Of a DNA stretch of 64,000 nucleotides, positions 60,647 through 64,000 are shown in pieces (position 1 is the stretch's first letter; each line of letters begins with the position of its first letter). The position numbers and the translations under genes were made by a program. The DNA is from Akkermansia muciniphila (lineage in GTDB: Bacteria; Verrucomicrobiota; Verrucomicrobiia; Verrucomicrobiales; V1-33), in contig CAMAUV010000019.1 in NCBI GenBank assembly GCA_945861415.1, forward strand, positions 1 through 64,000. Direction: 5' to 3'. The notes under the pieces are model-generated. The model was not told where the DNA came from. It worked only from the letters and a program-made list of their open reading frames with translations, and ran no database searches.

Positions 60647-61894
60647 ATGATTCTCTCTGCCTCCATCCGATTTAGGGAGCGACCCTTCGCCAAACCCCTG
60701 CAATTAAGCAGTGGAATCATCACTGAGATCACCGAGGCTACCGCTATCGTGCGCGTCAGGGTCGGTGGCGTGGAGGCTGAAGGGAGCGGCTCTATTTATC
60801 TCAGCGACCTCTGGGCGTGGCCGGATCCCGCTCTTTCTCACGCTCAGCGCGATGCCGAAATGCGTCGCCTTTGCGTAGATTTGGCCGAATATTCCGGATG
60901 GTTCAACGACGCGCATCCGCTGGTTTCGGGCCTTGATTTGCATGCTCGGGCCGCTGCTTTGCAGGAGGATCCGGTGCCATTGCTGGCGCGGTTGGTTTGC
61001 GCCAGCCCTTTGGATGCCGCTTTGCACGACGCATGGGGGCAGGCCACGGGAACCTCGGCGTTTCGTTTTTTTGAAAAATCTTTTCCAGTCGCCCGGGCGG
61101 ATGCCCTGTTTGATGGGGACACTGTCCATTTCATCCGCCGGTTTCTTCTGCCGAATCCGGTCCCGGCGGTGGATGGATGGTATGTCGTCAGCGGAACGGA
61201 TCCGCTGGCAGATGATTTCAAGGCTTTCGTAGAGGGCAGGGGATTCCGTTGCTTCAAACTAAAGACGCACGGGAAGGATCCGGAAGCAGATGCCCGGCGG
61301 ACGGTGGAAGTTTACCTCGCCGCCCGCGCCCTCGGGGTAAAGTCCCCGCGCCTATCGGCCGACAGCAATGAAGGAAACCCCGATGCCGCCTCAGTAATGG
61401 CTTATCTCGATGCGCTGAAAAGCATGAATCCGGAGGCTTATGCTGGGCTGGAATACCTTGAGCAACCGACGGGCCGCGATATTCGCCGACACGCCTTTGA
61501 CTGGCACCCGGTGAGCGCCCGAAAACCCGTGCTCATCGACGAGGGCCTAATGACGCAGGACATTTTTCCGGACATCGCAGCGCAGGGCTGGAGCGGGATT
61601 TGCCTCAAAACTTGCAAAGGGCACAGCTTCAATCTCATCGCCGGCGCATGGGCTCATTCCCGGGGCATGAAGATCGCCGTGCAGGATCTGACAAACCCCG
61701 GTCTCGCCGCCATCCATTCCTGCCTGCTCGCGCAGCATGTGCCATCCCTGAACGGTGTGGAATTGAACTCGCCACAATTTACACCCGCTGCCAACGAACC
61801 ATGGGCCGGTCGGGAGCCGGGACTCTTTTCCTCCAACGACGGGATGCACCGGGTGAGTGATGCGTTGGCCCCGGGATTGGGCTCGGCGCTGTGA
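60647..61894 (+). CDS. Enolase-superfamily enzyme (mandelate racemase/muconate lactonizing type)
   Basis: 415 residues. The N-terminal capping domain (SASIRFRERPFAKPLQLSSG) precedes a barrel with FRCFKLKTHGKDPEADA (Lys), SADSNEGNPD (metal Asp), YLEQPTG (metal Glu), PVLIDEG (metal Asp/Glu) and ICLKTCKGHSFN (Lys opposite). The two Lys residues around the metal site place it with the MLE/epimerase subgroup rather than with dehydratases like the fuconate dehydratase at 25.7 kb. No dipeptide-epimerase or OSB-synthase partner is nearby, so the substrate is unknown. Confidence 0.82.
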   Translation: MILSASIRFRERPFAKPLQLSSGIITEITEATAIVRVRVGGVEAEGSGSIYLSDLWAWPDPALSHAQRDAEMRRLCVDLAEYSGWFNDAHPLVSGLDLHARAAALQEDPVPLLARLVCASPLDAALHDAWGQATGTSAFRFFEKSFPVARADALFDGDTVHFIRRFLLPNPVPAVDGWYVVSGTDPLADDFKAFVEGRGFRCFKLKTHGKDPEADARRTVEVYLAARALGVKSPRLSADSNEGNPDAASVMAYLDALKSMNPEAYAGLEYLEQPTGRDIRRHAFDWHPVSARKPVLIDEGLMTQDIFPDIAAQGWSGICLKTCKGHSFNLIAGAWAHSRGMKIAVQDLTNPGLAAIHSCLLAQHVPSLNGVELNSPQFTPAANEPWAGREPGLFSSNDGMHRVSDALAPGLGSAL

Positions 61895-62241
61895 GTAGAT
61901 AATAGGCGGATTGCGTGAATGATGCCGTGCAAAGAACGAACCAGCAGCGGAACAACCTGTGCTTTCCGCCGAAATTCTTAACAAGACCACGTGGCTGAAT
62001 TAGACTCCTGCCTGTCATGCGCCCGCCTTCTGTCCCGCTGCTGCTCTATCGGCCTGCCACCAATCTACGAAAAGCACGGCTTGAGTGAATCTCTGACCAT
62101 ATCCGCAGGAAGAAAAAAAATATTGTGGCATCGGAGGCGCAGTCTGCGGATTACCGCCCGGCGGCAAATGACGGCTGTGACGTTCGCCAGTCTGACAATT
62201 AAATTTAGGAAGGGCATGCCGGGTGTGTTCCGGTTGCCCGA
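61895..62241. other. Intergenic region between convergent genes, no supported gene
   Basis: The enolase-superfamily gene and the cytochrome/SUMF1 gene converge here. Short frames are present but lack family resemblance. A palindrome CCACGTGG occurs near 61987-61994 and there is no clear terminator hairpin. Confidence 0.5.
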
Positions 62242-63993
62242 CTACTTACTTTCGTTCCTAAGCCCCAAGTTCCAATACATCTGCATTTCCTCGGGGGGCG
62301 GCACTTTAAGTGGCCGTACGATGCGGAATCCGAGAAACTGTGCATTGGTGTGATACCAGATGCTCTTAGGTAATTGGGGGTCCTGCACTTTCCATGTATC
62401 TTTGGAGGACCGGCGGGCGGCGATACGCAGGTCCTTCGGGTCATCGTCCCATGAACCGCCGCGCGCTGAGCGAGGATAAAGGGCCTTCGGTTCGTTCCAA
62501 GGATTTGTCACCCCGGCAGTCAGGATCGAGTAGAATTTGGGGTCATATTGGTCGAGGGTCCACTCGGTGCAGTTGCCGGTAATATCATAGATGCCCCACG
62601 GGTTGGGTTTCTTTTTGCCTACCGGCTGTGTTTTGCCATCGGCATTGTCGAAGAACCATGCGTATTCGCCCATCCGTGCGTAGTCATCGCCCCAGAAGAA
62701 TGCCGTAGTGGAGCCGGCCCGGGCTGCGTACTCCCACTCGGCTTCAGTAGGCAGGCGATAGAAGTGTCCGGTCTGGGCGCTGAGCCACTGACAAAATTTC
62801 AGCGCGCCGTGTTCCGTCATAGAAATGGCAGGATAGGCGTCCTGCCCCATGCCAAAGGTCATGTCTGTATAAGGCGTGGTCGGACTGCTCACAGCATCGA
62901 TGATGGTGTCGGTGGGTTTCGGGTCCTTTTTGGCGCCGTCTTTCCAGCGGGCGTCGCTGGTGACCATGAATGGCATGTAGAGGTCCCATGTGACTTCATA
63001 GGCACCCATCCAGAAGGGCTCAATCTTCACTTTCACCTGTGGTCCTTCATCCTCCTTGCGGTCCTTCTCGGCGGCGGGGCTGCCCATGAGGAATTCCCCG
63101 CCTGGGATAACCACCATGCTGTAGTCCTTACTGATTTTCGGCACCATTCCCTTGTAGGCATTCATGTCGCCCGCTGTTTTTTCGGGGCTTTTTTCAGTGA
63201 TGAAATCGTGGATCTTTTTGGCGAGATCGATGTTGTCCGGCGAGGGGGGGCGCTCTTCCGACTTTGCTTTCTGAACGAGAACGACGCCCTCAGTCCAAGG
63301 GGCGCCCTGTTTCACCCATAGTTGCAGCTTCTGCAGTGTTTCCTTGGGCAGCGGGCCGCCTTTTTTCTTGGGCGGCATGAGATCATCGTCATCGGCGGGT
63401 AGCAGGGCGCGAACGAGCGAGAGACTGTTCTTTTCATCGAATGGCGCTAGGGAAGGGGAGGAGTCTCCGCCTTTGAGGTTGTGTGCCAAAGTTGTCATGT
63501 CGAGGCCTCCCTCGTTCTTGTCGGCCTTGTGGCAGGCGACGCAGTTTTGCTCAAGGACGGGTTTGATGTCGCGGGCAAACTGCATGCGCGGCTCCTGCGC
63601 GAGGACCAAGCCCTGCGGCCATTTGGCACCGGCCTTGATCCACTCTCCCAGTTTTTCCGTCTGAATTTTCGTCAGCGGTGGCTCCTTGGAGGGAGGCATG
63701 ATGTCATCGTGATTTGGCTCCAGCACAGTGGTGGTGTAGAGAGGGCTTTTCTCTGGCTTCCCGGGAACGAGGGCAGTGCCGCCGTCTCCTCCTTTAAGGA
63801 TGGCCTCAAGGGAATCGAGACGAAGATCGCCTTTCGCCTCATCTTTGCCGTGGCAGTGGGTGCAGGAGGATTCCAGAATCGGTCGCACGAACTGATTAAA
63901 GTAAGCCTCGGAATCGGGAGCCGGGCCGGCAGCATGCGCTGTGGTGGCAAATCCAATGACAAGGGAAATGGGGAGCAGGTGACGGAAGACCAT
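62242..63993 (-). CDS. Double PSC1 cytochrome c / SUMF1 fusion protein, secreted
   Basis: 583 residues: signal peptide (LLPISLVIGFATTAHAAG), PSC1 unit one with CTHCHGKDEAKGDLRLDSLE (about 44-48) and DDIMPPSKEPPLT, PSC1 unit two with CVACHKADKNEGGLDMTTLA (about 150) and DDLMPPKKKGGPL, then a SUMF1/formylglycine-generating-like domain about 290-565 (MVVIPGGEFLMGSPAAEKDR, PFWMGAYEVTWDLYMPFM, YRLPTEAEWEYAARAGSTTA, YDITGNCTEWTLDQYDPKFY, SARGGSWDD, FRIVRPL). Whether the SUMF1 part has the paired Cys of true sulfatase activators is doubtful: only one Cys (GNCTEW) is in the late part, so a ligand-binding role is more likely. The start codon lies seven bases from the window end, so its upstream context is not visible. 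Confidence 0.9.
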   Translation of the reverse strand: MVFRHLLPISLVIGFATTAHAAGPAPDSEAYFNQFVRPILESSCTHCHGKDEAKGDLRLDSLEAILKGGDGGTALVPGKPEKSPLYTTTVLEPNHDDIMPPSKEPPLTKIQTEKLGEWIKAGAKWPQGLVLAQEPRMQFARDIKPVLEQNCVACHKADKNEGGLDMTTLAHNLKGGDSSPSLAPFDEKNSLSLVRALLPADDDDLMPPKKKGGPLPKETLQKLQLWVKQGAPWTEGVVLVQKAKSEERPPSPDNIDLAKKIHDFITEKSPEKTAGDMNAYKGMVPKISKDYSMVVIPGGEFLMGSPAAEKDRKEDEGPQVKVKIEPFWMGAYEVTWDLYMPFMVTSDARWKDGAKKDPKPTDTIIDAVSSPTTPYTDMTFGMGQDAYPAISMTEHGALKFCQWLSAQTGHFYRLPTEAEWEYAARAGSTTAFFWGDDYARMGEYAWFFDNADGKTQPVGKKKPNPWGIYDITGNCTEWTLDQYDPKFYSILTAGVTNPWNEPKALYPRSARGGSWDDDPKDLRIAARRSSKDTWKVQDPQLPKSIWYHTNAQFLGFRIVRPLKVPPPEEMQMYWNLGLRNESK

Positions 63994-64000
63994 GTGGGAG

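Noticed and set aside
1-64000. CRISPR arrays, tRNA or rRNA genes
   Set aside because: No regularly spaced repeats, cloverleaf-like sequences or conserved rRNA segments were recognised by reading; a covariance-model search could not be run.

Overview
The window is high-GC bacterial DNA that most likely comes from a member of the Verrucomicrobiota; the related Planctomycetota fit less well. It carries repeated Planctomycete-type cytochrome c (PSC1)/DUF1549/DUF1553 proteins, DUF1501 and DUF1552 Tat-type secreted proteins, a DUF1587/1592/1588/1585 protein, lamin-tail/CotH and LamG surface proteins, an ECF sigma/anti-sigma operon and a standalone SMC. No rRNA, tRNA or CRISPR array was recognised.

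Layout. 1-10.0 kb: a DDE transposase on the minus strand whose frame runs straight into a LamG-domain tail leaving the window, then two large plus-strand secreted proteins (triple LamG with calcium-type repeats; lamin-tail/CotH giant) separated by a hairpin terminator. 10.3-14.5 kb, minus: a GH13 amylase-family enzyme coupled to a DUF1501 protein, followed by truncated 5' ends of a sulfatase and of a probable polysaccharide lyase. 14.5-28.7 kb, minus: a tightly packed sugar operon. It encodes a beta-propeller protein, L-fucose-dehydrogenase-like SDR, L-fuconate dehydratase, a second SDR, a FucU/RbsD mutarotase, a cyclase-family hydrolase, a third SDR, a ribose-type ABC importer (binding lipoprotein, double ATPase, permease), a fucose-isomerase-like protein and a PSC1/DUF1549/LamG/DUF1553 protein. 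The enzymes outline uptake and non-phosphorylating oxidation of L-fucose or a related 6-deoxy sugar.

28.7-35.7 kb, minus: a deletion scar of an older DUF1553/DUF1501 pair, then an ECF sigma - anti-sigma - secreted coiled-coil/esterase (apparently frameshifted) - esterase - DUF1592 cytochrome - DUF1552 operon. 35.9-49.8 kb, minus: a polysaccharide deacetylase, a decayed F5/8-type C gene, and a packed run of PSC1/DUF1553 and DUF1501 genes with an unknown secreted protein and a ThuA protein upstream. 49.8-53.7 kb is a decay zone: a truncated sulfatase-modifying-factor-like gene, a sialate O-acetylesterase pseudogene with three in-frame stops, an intact DUF1080 gene and a lamin-tail fragment.

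53.8-64 kb looks like housekeeping and metabolism: a flavodoxin-less CysJ-type reductase overlapping a PHP histidinol-phosphatase, a long SMC with an acidic insertion, a small membrane-anchored protein, an enolase-superfamily enzyme and a double-cytochrome/SUMF1 fusion. Overall the window reads as a polysaccharide-foraging region whose carbohydrate-active and surface-protein genes are being duplicated, fused and broken.
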